Shown in pieces: positions 27,701-37,541 of a stretch of 64,000 bases of DNA (within the stretch, counting starts at the first letter, position 1; the number at the start of each line of letters is the position of its first letter). The position numbers and the translations under genes are program-made. The notes beneath the pieces are model-generated. The model made no database searches. It saw nothing but the letters and a program-made list of their open reading frames with translations, and was not told the DNA's origin. The DNA comes from Plazaster borealis (taxonomy: Eukaryota; Echinodermata; Asteroidea; Forcipulatida; Labidiasteridae), in NCBI GenBank assembly GCA_021014325.1, contig CM037474.1:7419130-7483129 (forward strand), read 5' to 3'.

Positions 27701-30700
27701 AGACAAGTTTGTATAACAATCAGGAACCAAAGAGATGACAAGTTTCTCTAATAATCAGGAACCTAAGAGTTAAATAGTAGGCTATTCCCTTTGGTAAGAC
27801 AAGTTTCTCTAATAATCAAGATGTCATTCATCATTAATGTTCCATTATGTCCATCAATTGCATGGGTTAGGTTCCAGTAAAGTGGGAACAGTGTTTAATG
27901 GTCACTGCACTTGAACAGCAAAACAAGTCTCTTATTTCAATCCAATTATTATGCTGGATGATGAATTCCAACCTTAACAGCTTAAAGGAAGTACAAATTG
28001 GAGTGTTTAATATGTAGTTGAATGATACAGTTTCATGGAGAGGTCCTGTGGCTTATAACTGTATAAACTCAATAATGAAAGACGTGCCTTTGTCATGGGA
28101 ATGAACCATGGCCTGCCTGCTTGGAGTCAAAATGAATTATATCAAAGAATTTTCAAAAGAACAGGTGGTCCTGAAGACTTAAGACTTAGATTTCTTACAT
28201 TGCCAGTACCTGAAGGTTTCTAGATACGTTTGACTTCAAAGTAACATAACAACATTGTGTTGATTTGAGTTAACATTTCAGTGGCTTTAATTGGAAGTCA
28301 AATTTACTATATACAAGGTATGATATCAGTATTGATAGTATAGACTCATTGGGACATTGACACAGTATGCGTGTCTACAGTTTCGTTACTTAATAACTAC
28401 TTTTCAAACTGTTCCTAATTATTGCATCAAGATGTGGAAACAGTATACATTTACAGCCAAAGTTACTAAAGTGTGGTACAAACTTGAGCTATTTTAATGA
28501 GCCACAGGCAAAAACAAAAATGACAAAGAAGTTGGAAAAAGGCTCTGTGAAGAGTGAGCGTTTACCCTTTCAAACATAACATTGTGAGCCAATTGAACAG
28601 CATTTGAAATTAATCTCCAGAGGCCAATCCCATCCTAGGCGTAATTAATAATGTAACAAAGTACAGAAGCCAAGGTTAAGTTAACATGTCTTGTATATAA
28701 TTGTTACTGTTGCTACTCCAACAAAGCCAAAGCCTCCCTTAAGCCAATTGGGGTCATTTTTAAGGGGGCAAAACTCCAAAATTGTCTTTGTTAAGTATGG
28801 GCAATTAGGCAAGAAATGACTAGAAGGCAGGTTAGTCACAATAACGTCGGCCTTTTGTGACTATTATTCACTTAGGTAAACTGAACATATATTTTGACAA
28901 ATTTGCCCACAATTCAACATAGCTGTCAATCATTCCATATGGACATTTTGTCAGTTAGGAAGCCTGATTGACTGCTATAGGTAATGTGGTAGTTTCTTTA
29001 CTAATATGATAGTGATTCTGTCAACCACATTATTTTGTGTTGGTGAAGTTTGTTAATGTTTTATTTCAAATTAGGAAGTGCTCAGAGTAACTTTTAAAAC
29101 CAAATACCAAATTCAATGTTAAGATTTAACTGTTTGTTCCTTATATGCCAGAACGTTTTTTGTTTTCATATTTTCTCAACTAATTCATAATGTTTAAACT
29201 GTCCTAGTCAATGAAACTATAAGAGGAAAGAAATCGAGTGCAATATCTATCAGGTACTCTCAGGTTTTCAGATTTTGTTTGCTAACTGTTTCAACAGTTT
29301 GGACGTGTACAAAATCATACACAGATTTATTGTCTGTATTTCAAGTAATAGATGCAAGTTTTAGGGCTATTTTTACAGTCATTTGTTCATCATGTTGTGG
29401 CTTATCTTTATCTACATCAAACTTTGGTCGAACTTTTTCCTGCCTGGATTGTATTGAATTAAACTCAATGAACAATTTGTTTATGAAATAAATGTGTATT
29501 TGCCCTGCACATAAGCAAATAAAGTATGAAGTTCAAGACGTAAACACCCCACAAGCAGAAAGAAAACTACCTCCCACTGTCAGTGATTTCCGGATACAGC
29601 CATGTGATATCATGCTTTCAACTCTCAAGGACTCTTACAATTGTGTCGTTAACTTGGTAAAAATAGACTGGCAGTAACCTTATATGGTATTTGGTGTTTC
29701 ACAAAGTGCTAAACTAACTTTTAAAGTGGGGTGATAAAATATTTATGGAGGTTTATTACAGTCATTCCACCGAGTTTACTTGACATGTGGTTTAGCGTCT
29801 TGGGCTATTTCCACAAGCCATATATTTTCAGGATCATGCCAGCTGACAACATGTAGTGTGTTTTCTTGGTGACTTTGTATGATGTTGATTATTTTCTTGA
29901 TTTACAGGTGAGAGAGCTTAATGGAATACCTGTCATACTAGAACAGAGTAATATTGACAACACCAACCCTTGTATCCTTTTTCTTCCTTTACATTGAAAG
30001 AAACCAAAACAGACAGGAAGGGTTGATTTAGACAATGGCTAAATTTTTAGATTCATTATCATTAGAAGTGATATGGAAAAAAAATGGTAACTCAGAGAAA
30101 TTGTTAAATTTTATTGAGAATATGTCAAAGCTATACATTGTAGCACTTTGTGAGTGATGTCCTTAGTTTTTGAACAAGCTGTGTTAGTGTTCAAATAACA
30201 AAACAACATCTCAACAAAATTTGTCTAATTTTGAAATAATATATCTGTGTAGCTACACTGCATTGTGGTTTGATGCTTATCTATTGTCAATATTGTACAT
30301 TTATATTGTCAAAGTTCTATTTTGTGAACAATGTCTGTGATAGCTTGAGTATTTGTACACCAATCCTGTTGGTAAGTCAATATGTCGTACACATGCCCAC
30401 TGGTCGCATAGTTTCTTGCTCTAAAGCTGGCATATGTTTGTTTCTATTCTTATCTGAATTCCTTGTTTTACTATTTAACATTTTCAATGAGATATTGAGT
30501 CTGCACATAGCATCAGGAAAGCCAAGTCCAGGTTGTTATAGTTTTATGTAGAAATCCTCAAAATATGTTTTGCCCAATGCAAATCTAATGTATTCTGCCA
30601 CTTGTTGGAGCTGAGCTGTGTAAAGTGGGCATTTATGCTGGATCACTGTCACACTTACCAACAGAGGATAGTCACATGGAATTTCTGGTAATCTTGTTCA

Positions 30701-30914
30701 ATACATCCTTAACTGATATCTTATTGATGCAGTCATCAGTCAGTGGGCAATCTTTGCTATCCGTAACCTGTGTGATGGTAATACTAACAACCAAGCCATG
30801 GTTGCTGAGATGACTAACGAGGGTGTAGACAATAATGACATGCTACAGCAATATGGCTTCCAGGCTGAGATGAGAGAGGGAAAGATGTATTATAAAACCA
30901 CTACTAAGAAATAA
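6640..30914 (+). CDS. ATXN10: Ataxin-10 orthologue, complete 9-exon coding region
   Basis: Coding exons are 6640-6791, 9660-9851, 10377-10559, 11898-12074, 13092-13362, 15538-15646, 17974-18143, 29908-29971 and 30733-30914. They sum to 1500 nt (499 residues plus TAA), and every junction keeps frame. Human ataxin-10 is about 475 residues. Recognisable blocks are LRCLRNSCVQ (exon 2), LRCAIQLLGNLL (exon 3), DLVRLIGNMCHNHKANQDK (exon 7) and WAIFAIRNL (exon 9). Residues about 395-490 form the conserved C-terminal ataxin-10 domain, and the protein is expected to be all-helical and armadillo-like. In vertebrates ataxin-10 is a cytoplasmic protein linked to neuronal survival, O-GlcNAc transferase binding and cytokinesis; that comes from the family, not from this sequence. 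The start ATG has A at -3 and G at +4, with an in-frame TAG seven codons upstream. The gene faces Wnt7 tail to tail. Exon boundaries were inferred by eye without transcripts. Confidence 0.93.
6792..9659. other. ATXN10 intron 1
   Basis: 2.9-kb AT-rich intron without recognised coding sequence. The GTGATGTCAC word is repeated near 8384-8440 (GACATGTGATGTCACA and CACATGTGATG). Nothing else is supported. Confidence 0.7.
9660..9851 (+). CDS. ATXN10: ATXN10 coding exon 2
   Basis: The acceptor is GCTTGGTTAG| and the donor TTTG|GTGAGT. The exon contains LRCLRNSCVQSPLNQ, which aligns with the ataxin-10 block CFRCLRNAC...NQ. It starts with one base of a split Arg codon and ends two bases into a Trp codon completed by exon 3. 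Confidence 0.9.
10377..10559 (+). CDS. ATXN10: ATXN10 coding exon 3
   Basis: The acceptor is GATTCAG| and the donor TGTCT|GTAAGT. The exon encodes an armadillo-like helix pair (LRCAIQLLGNLLSGQ) that matches the ataxin-10 block containing QFLGN. Its length of 183 nt keeps the phase. Confidence 0.92.
10824..10896 (+). repeat. tRNA-like sequence, probably the head of a tRNA-derived SINE
   Basis: In ATXN10 intron 3. A 7-bp acceptor stem forms between GGCTAGA (10824-10830) and TCTAGTC (10889-10895). The D-arm region ACTCACTTGGTAGAGC and a near-consensus B box GGTTCAAGTCC are present. The anticodon-like triplet is GTT, but the base before it is C instead of the invariant T, the D stem has a mismatch, and the T stem is poorly paired. 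A functional tRNA is therefore unlikely. The tail after it (AACTTTTCTTTGTTCAACCC) would be the SINE body. Confidence 0.55.
11898..12074 (+). CDS. ATXN10: ATXN10 coding exon 4
   Basis: The acceptor is AACCTAG| and the donor TTTCAG|GTAAGG. It encodes SVFQCADTKASQYLCVVIQ followed by an acidic stretch ending ENETEQDF. It is in phase with both neighbours. Sequence conservation is moderate, and the assignment rests on position, phase and splice signals. Confidence 0.88.
12228..12400 (+). repeat. Three diverged copies of a repeat of about 60 bp in ATXN10 intron 4
   Basis: The word CTACTGTCRGAGMAGT, or a close variant, recurs near 12235, 12275, 12320 and 12364. It is separated by ACTTTATACAAACCAAGG-like sequence. 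This is a short degenerate tandem array with no coding signal. Confidence 0.6.
12715..12950. mobile_element. Possible foldback MITE in ATXN10 intron 4
   Basis: TTTTCCCATGAAAT near 12729 and ATTTCATGGGAAA near 12924 form an inverted pair. GTGCACTAG and CTAGTGCAC inside them form a second, nested pair. No target-site duplication was identified. Confidence 0.35.
13092..13362 (+). CDS. ATXN10: ATXN10 coding exon 5
   Basis: The acceptor is TACCTTTAG| and the donor AAAAG|GTATGT. The exon encodes LSPSCQVILLDILAVYVTQ, the counterpart of the LNNQERVTLLDLMI block of ataxin-10. A linker rich in Ser, Pro and Gln follows, then FLAEVFEHEADTVFSLVSEE, which matches the human HAELIAS...LASEE segment. It ends on a complete codon. 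Confidence 0.92.
14603..14873. repeat. 271-bp near-perfect palindrome in ATXN10 intron 5
   Basis: Two arms of 135 bp are inverted around the single base 14738 (...GAAAGC-A-GCTTTC...). By eye I found one mismatch near the centre (GATCGTCT against AGAAGATC). Both strands therefore encode nearly the same peptide, containing FSRRRSEHTDRNVELKP. A transcript would fold into a long hairpin. The sequence may come from a dispersed element such as a Penelope-like retroelement; that source is inference. Confidence 0.9.
15538..15646 (+). CDS. ATXN10: ATXN10 coding exon 6
   Basis: The acceptor is TATCTTTTAG| and the donor CTTG|GTAAGT. It encodes MRLLSLLCEVSCQPAVSN, equivalent to the human IRLLDVLCEMTVN segment. 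It starts in phase 0 and ends one base into a Gly codon. Confidence 0.9.
16180..16525. mobile_element. Possible MITE in ATXN10 intron 6
   Basis: CCCATTCATAA near 16181 and TTATGAATGGG near 16510 are inverted. They flank about 330 bp that are less AT-rich than the rest of the intron. The terminal match is short and no target-site duplication was confirmed. Confidence 0.35.
17974..18143 (+). CDS. ATXN10: ATXN10 coding exon 7, start of the conserved C-terminal domain
   Basis: The acceptor is a strong T-run followed by ACACAG|, and the donor is GATAAG|GTATTC. After a Lys/Asn-rich variable linker it encodes FKRDLVRLIGNMCHNHKAN followed by QDK, the most conserved ataxin-10 signature in the window. 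It ends in phase 0 and is followed by the 11.8-kb repeat-filled intron. Confidence 0.95.
18329..19381. repeat. 28-bp minisatellite, about 37 copies
   Basis: The unit contains CAAACAAACAACCACCCC followed by AAYACCCTGA. Copies vary mainly at two sites: C or T in AAYACC, and C or G in ACSACC. Every G-type copy I checked also has AAC. On the - strand the unit is G/T-rich. Because 28 is not a multiple of 3, the three - strand frames read the same 28-residue cycle and stay open for 350-385 codons. These ORFs are artefacts of the repeat. Confidence 0.95.
19727..24215. repeat. 66-bp minisatellite, about 68 copies
   Basis: The unit runs TCTGGAASTCAGTGCTGTAA, then CCAATGCTTGTCAGTGTAAA, then TGAGTGAGTTTCATCTTATT and GATGKG. 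Successive starts at 19727, 19793 and 19859 give the period. Variants include AACTC or AAGTC, CAGTG or CGGTG, GGTTGTCTG, TTTAAACAATG, and a version with TTTAATATTGATG instead of TTATTGATG near 20833, 21829, 22427 and 23288. Confidence 0.95.
24216..25917. other. Spacer between the 66-bp and 61-bp arrays
   Basis: AT-rich intronic sequence without ORFs, stable inverted repeats or recognised elements. Confidence 0.6.
25918..27821. repeat. 61-bp minisatellite, about 31 copies
   Basis: The unit runs CTAAGAGTTAAATAGTAGGC, then TATTCCCTTTGGTAAGACAA, then GTTTCTATAATAATCRGGAA. Starts at 25920, 25981, 26042 and 26103 give the period. Two subtypes are intermixed (CGGGAATC and CAGGAACC). Truncated units occur near 27430-27465 and 27715-27745, where CTAAGAG or CAAAGAG runs straight into ATGACAAG. 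Confidence 0.95.
27825..29907. other. 3' part of ATXN10 intron 7
   Basis: AT-rich single-copy-looking sequence up to the TTTACAG acceptor of exon 8. The short ORFs near 29279-29677 show no family resemblance and are not needed for the gene model. Confidence 0.6.
29908..29971 (+). CDS. ATXN10: ATXN10 coding exon 8
   Basis: This 64-nt exon encodes VRELNGIPVILEQSNIDNTN plus P, directly continuing NQDK of exon 7 as in human ataxin-10. The acceptor is TTTACAG|. The 5' splice site after it reads CCTT|GTATCCTTTT, a minor-spliceosome type donor. The split TTC (Phe) codon is completed by exon 9. Confidence 0.93.
29972..30732 (+). promoter_or_regulatory. Candidate U12-type (minor spliceosome) intron in ATXN10
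   Basis: The intron begins GTATCCTTTTT, which matches the U12 5' splice-site consensus RTATCCTTT at every position. A TCCTTAAC motif at 30706-30713 matches the U12 branch-site consensus (TTCCTTRAY). Its branch adenosine lies about 20 nt before the AG. The frame requires exactly this donor, because the Phe codon is split between the two exons. All other ATXN10 introns here have ordinary U2-type donors. Confidence 0.85.
30733..30914 (+). CDS. ATXN10: ATXN10 coding exon 9 with stop codon
   Basis: The acceptor is TTGATGCAG|. It encodes ISQWAIFAIRNLCDGNTNNQ, then a Met/Glu-rich tail ending MYYKTTTKK and TAA at 30912-30914. It matches the last block of human ataxin-10 in order and length. Confidence 0.95.
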
Positions 30915-31148
30915 GTCATCATTTTAACAGGGTTACTTTAAATATTTTTTACCAAAGTGACAACCTTGGACTTCCGTTAAAGAAACAGTCTATTCAATTA
31001 AAAAAAAAAACATAAAAAACCTTCTTTTTTTAAAGTACTGTACAGTGCAAGTTTCACGCATGTCGAAAATGAGAAAACAACTACAAGACTATATTTTTCA
31101 ATGAAATCAAAGCTTCGTTTTAAATTCCATGTATACAAAATTCTTGGA

Positions 31149-31154
31149 AATAAA
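31149..31154 (+). terminator. Possible ATXN10 polyadenylation signal
   Basis: An AATAAA hexamer lies about 235 nt after the ATXN10 stop in AT-rich sequence. It is the first one downstream of the stop that I noticed. No transcript evidence is available. Confidence 0.35.
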
Positions 31155-31439
31155 AATACCCGTATTTTTTCATTATAAATACAATTGCAATTTTTTTGTA
31201 AAATACAGATAATTGGTTAAAATTAACATTTTAACTAAATTAAAACATGGAACGAATATATTTAAACCCTGTTTGCCAATCATGGCCAAATTTGTGTGCT
31301 CATGGATTTTTTAGTTTATTTGTAGGACTATATACTTCACGGCTAAATTTTACTTTCCCAACAATATGGTACAATTTTGATAGCCATAAACTACTTTAAA
31401 AGTGTTTTCCATGTTTAAGAGAAATGGATGAAAAGAAAA

Positions 31440-31870
31440 AAGAAGTACTGTAACCTCTGCCTGCAAACTGCATTTTTTTCTTCTCATTCTGTGTTGAAGA
31501 GTTTAAGATCTTTGAAAGAGTTTAAGAATTGTGTTAGTAAATTAAAATATGAGGACAGTTATCACCAGAGCCTCATGTTACCTATGTGAGTCATCCAATT
31601 CTATCATATGGATAATCATAATATATTTGTATTATAGGGTTTTACATTATAAATCTCTATTTTTTTTTTCCAAGAATTGAGAGAACTTAAGCTTAAGTCA
31701 TTATATGATCTGTATGATCTGTATTATCCCCCTTTTTATTACTGTATTTTGTAAATATGTCTTTATGCCTTTACTTGTATTGGATTCTCCTTATACACAG
31801 GGAAAACAAATTTCATGCTTTTTATCATGACAATAAATATTTTGAATCTTTGAATCTTTGAATCTTGAAT
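31440..31870 (+). mobile_element. Possible 5'-truncated LINE (CR1/L2-like) 3' tail
   Basis: A short frame near 31494-31590 reads KSLRSLKEFKNCVSKLK, like the last residues of many LINE reverse-transcriptase proteins. It is followed by a 3' UTR-like stretch (TGTATGATCTGTATTATCCC), AATAAA at 31832 and a short TTTGAATC repeat tail at 31841-31870. Such 3' repeat tails are common in CR1/L2 elements. The protein stretch is short and the call is tentative. Confidence 0.4.
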
Positions 31871-31899
31871 ACGCCAAACCTACTTTGAGCTGTCTGAAA

Positions 31900-32493
31900 C
31901 ATAGGCTTTGCACACATGTGACTGGCTGCAGAGGAAGATGGAAACTCAATAAATAGTTACCAGCAATGGTTAACCTGTAAGCAAAACAAATCATGTGTGA
32001 AAAAATTAATGTTATGATTCATGGTCCTCCAATTTGAACTGAGTTATGATTTGTTATAACAATAAAATATTTTTTTATTCTTATGTGATTTTTAACTCCC
32101 GAAAGAATTTAAAAAAACATATTTGCATATAAAGTGTTTTTCATTAAAGTGTTGAAAGTTTTCATACCACATTACTACAAAAACCTTTTCATCCCTACCC
32201 TATAAGACAGGCATGCAACTCTTTTTTTTTTTTTTATGATTTTTTTTTTTAAAGCCTAATATATGCTTGGCAACAACAATGTACAACTACAATAATGTGA
32301 AATAAGCCTAGTTACTGGATCAACGGGGTGCCCCAATTCGACCAGTGTAAGTGTGTGACGCGGGCTCACTTGGCGTTCCACGATCATTCTTACAACATGT
32401 AGTGTTTCAGCTCTTTTTTTAAGGGTCCATTTACAGGCCTGTACATGCTAAGAATGCACCTAAGAGCATAATAAACCCCAAAATTTTCTAGGG
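31900..32493. other. Intergenic spacer before the 61-bp array
   Basis: AT-rich, with T homopolymers near 32220-32250. No gene is seen. Confidence 0.55.
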
Positions 32494-35400
32494 TACCATC
32501 CCTCACCACCTGTATTTTGTAACCTGCCTCTCACCGTCATAACCTTCCCATCTCTACCATCCCTCACCACCTGTTTTATGTATCCTGCCTCTCACCATCA
32601 TAACTTTCCCATCTCTACCATCCCTCACCACCTGTGTTACGTCACCTGCCTCTCACGGTCAAAACCTTCCCATCTCTACCATCCCTCACCACCTGTTTCA
32701 TGTAACCTGCCTCTCACCGTCATAACCTTCCCACCTCTAAAATCCCTCACCACCTGTATTATGTAACCTGCCTCTCACCGTCATAACCTTCCCACCTCTA
32801 CCATCCCTCACCACCTGTATTATGTAGCCTGCCTCTTACCGTCATAACCTCCCATCTCTCAAAACCTGTATTATGTAACCTGCCTCTCACCGTCATAACC
32901 TTCCCATCTCTACCATCCCTCACCACCTGTATTATGTCACCTGCCTTTTTAACCCCGTCATAACCTTCCCATCTCTACCATGCCTCACCACCTGTATTAT
33001 GTAACCTGCCTTACACCGTCATAACCTTCCCATCTCTACCATCCCTCACCACCTGTAATATGTCACCTGCCTCTCACCGTCATAACTTTCTCATCTCTAC
33101 CATCCCACACCACTTGTATTATGTCACCTGCCTCTCACCGTCATAACCTTCTCATCTCTACCATCCCACACCACTTGTACCAAGTATCCTGCCTCTCACC
33201 GTCATAACCTTCCCATCTCTACCATCCCTCACCACCTGTATTATGTCACCTGCCTCTCACCGTCATAACCTTTTCATCTATACCATCCCTCACCACCTGT
33301 ATTATGTAACCTGCGTCTCACCGTCATAACCTTCCCATCTCTACCATGCCTCACCACCTGTGTTACGTCACCTGCCTCTCACAGTCGTAACCTTCCCATC
33401 TCTACCATCCCTCACCACCTGTTTCATGTAACCTGCCTCTCACCGTCATAACCTTCCCACCTCTAAAATCCCTCACCACCTGTATTATGTAACCTGCCTC
33501 TCACCGTCATAACCTTCCCACCTCTACCATCCCTCACCACCTGTATTATGTAGCCTGCCTCTTACCGTCATAACCTCCCATCTCTCAAAACCTGTATTAT
33601 GTAACCTGCCTCTCACCGTCATAACCTTCCCATCTCTACCATCCCTCACCACCTGTATTATGTCACCTGCCTCTCATCGTCATAACCTTCCCATCTCTAC
33701 CATCCCTCACCACCTGTATTATGTCACCTGCCTTTTTAACCGTCATAACCTTCCCATCTCTACCATGCCTCACCACCTGTATTATGTAACCTGCCTTACA
33801 CCGTCATAACCTTCCCATCTCTACCATCCCTCACCACCTGTAATATGTCACCTGCCTCTCACCGTCATAACCTTCTCATCTCTACCATCCCACACCACTT
33901 GTACCAAGTATCCTGCCTCTCACCGTCATAACCTTCCCATCTCTACCATCCCTCACCACCTGTATTATGTCACCTGCCTCTCACCGTCATAACCTTTTCA
34001 TCTATACCATCCCTCACCACCTGTATTATGTAACCTGCCTCTCACCGTCATAACCTTCCCATCTCTACCATCCCGCACCACCTGTATTATGTTACCTACC
34101 TCTCATCGTCATAACCTTCCCATCTCTACCATCCCTCACCACCTGTTTTATGTAACCTGCCTCTCACCGTCATAACCTTCCCATCTCTACCATCCCTCAC
34201 CACCTGTATTATGTAACCTGCGTCTTACCGTCATAACCTTCCCATCTCTACCATCCCTCACCACCTGTATTATGTAACCTACCTCTCACCGTCATAATCT
34301 TCTCATCTCTACCATCCCTCACCACCTGTATTATGTAACCTGCCTCTCACCGTCATAACCTTCCCACCTCTACCATCCCTCACCACCTGTATTATGTAGC
34401 CTGCCTCTTACCGTCATAACCTCCCATCTCTCAAAACCTGTATTATGTAACCTGCCTCTCACCGTCATAACCTTCCCATCTCTACCATCCCTCACCACCT
34501 GTATTATGTCACCTACCTCTCACCGTCATAATCTTCTCATCTCTACCATCCCTCACCACCTGTATTATGTAACCTGCGTCTCACCGTCATAACCTTCCCA
34601 TCTCTACCATGCCTCACCACCTGTGTTACGTCACCTGCCTCTCACAGTCGTAACCTTCCCATCTCTTTCATCCCTCACCACCTGTTTCATGTAACCTGCC
34701 TCTCACCGTCATAACTTCCCACCTCTAAAATCCCTCACCACCTGTATTATGTAACCTGCCTCTCACAGTCGTAACCTTCCCATCTCTACCATCCCTCACC
34801 ACCTGTTTCATGTAACCTGCCTCTCACCGTCATAACTTCCCACCTCTAAAATCCCTCACCACCTGTATTATGTAACCTGCCTCTCACCGTCATAACCTTC
34901 CCACCTCTACCATCCCTCACCACCTGTATTATGTAGCCTGCCTCTTACCGTCATAACCTCCCATCTCTCAAAACCTGTATTATGTAACCTGCCTCTCACC
35001 ATCATAACCTTCCCATCTCTACCATCCCTCACCACCTGTATTATGTCACCTGCCTCTCATCGTCATAACCTTCCCATCTCTACCATCCCTCACCACCTGT
35101 ATTATGTCACCTGCCTTTTTAACCAACATAACCTTCCTATCTCTACCATGCCTCACCACCTGTATTATGTAACCTGCCTTTCACCGTCATAACCTTCCCA
35201 TCTCTACCATCCCTCACCACCTGTATTATGTCACCTGCCTCTCACCGTCATAACCTTCTTATCTCTACCATCCCACACCACTTGTACCAAGTATCCTGCC
35301 TCTCACCGTCATAACCTTCCCATCTCTACCATCCCTCACCACCTGTATTATGTCATCTGCCTCTCACCGTCATAACCTTTTCATCTATACCATCCCTCAC

Positions 35401-37541
35401 CACCTGTATTATGTAACCTGCCTCTCACCGTCATAACCTTCCCATCTCTACCATCCGGCACCACCTGTATTATGTTACCTACCTCTCATCGTCATAACCT
35501 TCCCATCTCTACCATCCCTCACCACCTGTTTTATGTAACCTGCCTCTCACCGTCATAACCTTCCCATCTCTACCATCCCTCACCACCTGTATTATGTAAC
35601 CTGCCTCTCACCGTCATAACCTTCCCATCTCTACCATCCCGCACCACCTGTATTATGTTACCTACCTCTCATCGTCATAACCTTCCCATCTCTACCATCC
35701 CTCACCACCTGTATTATGTAACCTGCCTCTCATCGTCATAACCTTCCCATCTCTACCATCCCTCACCACCTGTTTTATGTAACCTGCCTCTCACCGTCAT
35801 AACCTTCCCATCTCTACCATCCCTCACCACCTGTATTATGTAACCTGCATCTTACCGTCATAACCTTCCCATCTCTACCATCCCTCACCACCTGTATTAT
35901 GTAACCTACCTCTCACCGTCATAATCTTCTCATCTCTACCATCCCTCACCACCTGAATTATGTAACCTGCGTCTCACCGTCATAACCTTCCCATCTCTAC
36001 CATGCCTCACCACCTGTATTATGTAACCTGCCTCTCACCGTCATAACCTTCCCATCTCTACCATCCCTCACCACCTGTATTATGTAACCTGCCTCTCACC
36101 GTCATAACCTTCCCATCTCTACCATCCCTCACCACCTGTATTATGTAACCTGCCTCTCACCGTCATAACCTTCCCATCTCTACCATCCCGCACCACCTGT
36201 ATTATGTTACCTACCTCTCACCGTCATAACCTTCCCATCTCTACCATCCCTCACCACCTGTTTTATGTAACCTGCCTCTCACCGTCATAACCTTCCCATC
36301 TCTACCATCCCTCACCACCTGTATTATGTAACCTGCCTCTCACCGTCATAACCTTCCCATCTCTACCATCCCTCACCACCTGTATTATGTAACCTACCTC
36401 TCACCGTCATAACCTTCCCATCTCTACCATGCCTCACCACCTGTATTATGTAACCTGCCTTTCACCGTCATAACCTTCCCATCTCTACCATCCCTCACCA
36501 CCTGTATTATGTCACCTGCCTCTCACCGTCATAACCTTCTCATCTCTACCATCCCACACCACTTGTACCAAGTATCCTGCCTCTCACCGTCATAACCTTC
36601 CCATCTCTACCATCCCTCACCACCTGTATTATGTCACCTGCCTCTCACCGTCATAACCTTTTCATCTATACCATCCCTCACCACCTGTATTATGTAACCT
36701 ACCTCTCACCGTCATAATCTTCTCATCTCTACCATCCCTCACCACCTGTATTATGTAACCTGCGTCTCACCGTCATAACCTTCCCATCTCTACCATGCCT
36801 CACCACCTGTATTATGTAACCTACCTCTCACCGTCATAATCTTCTCATCTCTACCATCCCTCACCACCTGTATTATGTAACCTGCCTTTCACCGTCATAA
36901 CCTTCCCATCTCTACCATCCCTCACCACCTGTATTATGTCACCTGCCTCTCACCGTCATAACCTTCTCATCTCTACCATCCCACACCACTTGTACCAAGT
37001 ATCCTGCCTCTCACCGTCATAACCTTCCCATCTCTACCATCCCTCACCACCTGTATTATGTCACCTGACTCTCACCGTCATAACCTTTTCATCTATACCA
37101 TCCCTCACCACCTGTATTATGTAACCTACCTCTCACCGTCATAATCTTCTCATCTCTACCATCCCTCACCACCTGTATTATGTAACCTGCGTCTCACCGT
37201 CATAACCTTCCCATCTCTACCATGCCTCACCACCTGTATTATGTAACCTACCTCTCACCGTCATAACTTTCCCATCTCTACCATCCCTCACCACCTGTAT
37301 TATGTCACCTGCGTCTCACCGTCATAACCTTCCCATCTCTACCATCCCTCACCACCTGTTTCATGTAACCTGCCCCTCACCGTCATAACCTTCTCATCTC
37401 TACCATCCCACACCACTTGGACCAAGTATCCTGCCTCTTACCATCATACCCTTCCAATATCTACCACCCCACTTCACATTTACCATGCCTCTCACCATTG
37501 TACCCTTCCCATCTTCAGCATCCCACACTACCTGTATTTAA
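32494..37541. repeat. 61-bp minisatellite, roughly 80 copies, between the two genes
   Basis: The unit runs CCATCCCTCACCACCTGTAT, then TATGTAACCTGCCTCTCACC, then GTCATAACCTTCCCATCTCTA (split here only for length). It is unrelated in sequence to the 61-bp unit in ATXN10 intron 7. Marked variants recur in order: a unit with CTTTTTAACC (near 32944, 33731, 35112), a shortened one (CCTCCCATCTCTCAAAACC) and one with TTGTACCAAGTATCC (near 33180, 33900, 35286, 36566, 36996). The last 100 bp decay gradually. Confidence 0.95.

Larger units (their letters stand above)
18144..29907 (+). other. ATXN10 intron 7, 11.8 kb, repeat-filled
   Basis: The intron lies between NQDK (exon 7) and VREL (exon 8). About 7.4 kb of it consists of three unrelated minisatellites described separately. 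The rest (24216-25915 and 27825-29907) is AT-rich sequence in which I see no exon or gene. Because the flanking exons join in phase 0 within the most conserved part of ataxin-10, no further coding exon is needed here. Confidence 0.9.

Noticed and set aside
18329..27821. CRISPR-like array
   Set aside because: Repeats are contiguous with no unique spacers, in a eukaryotic intron.
18144..29907. ATTCT pentanucleotide repeat as in human SCA10
   Set aside because: I found no run of ATTCT units in the intron. The arrays here have long units of different sequence.
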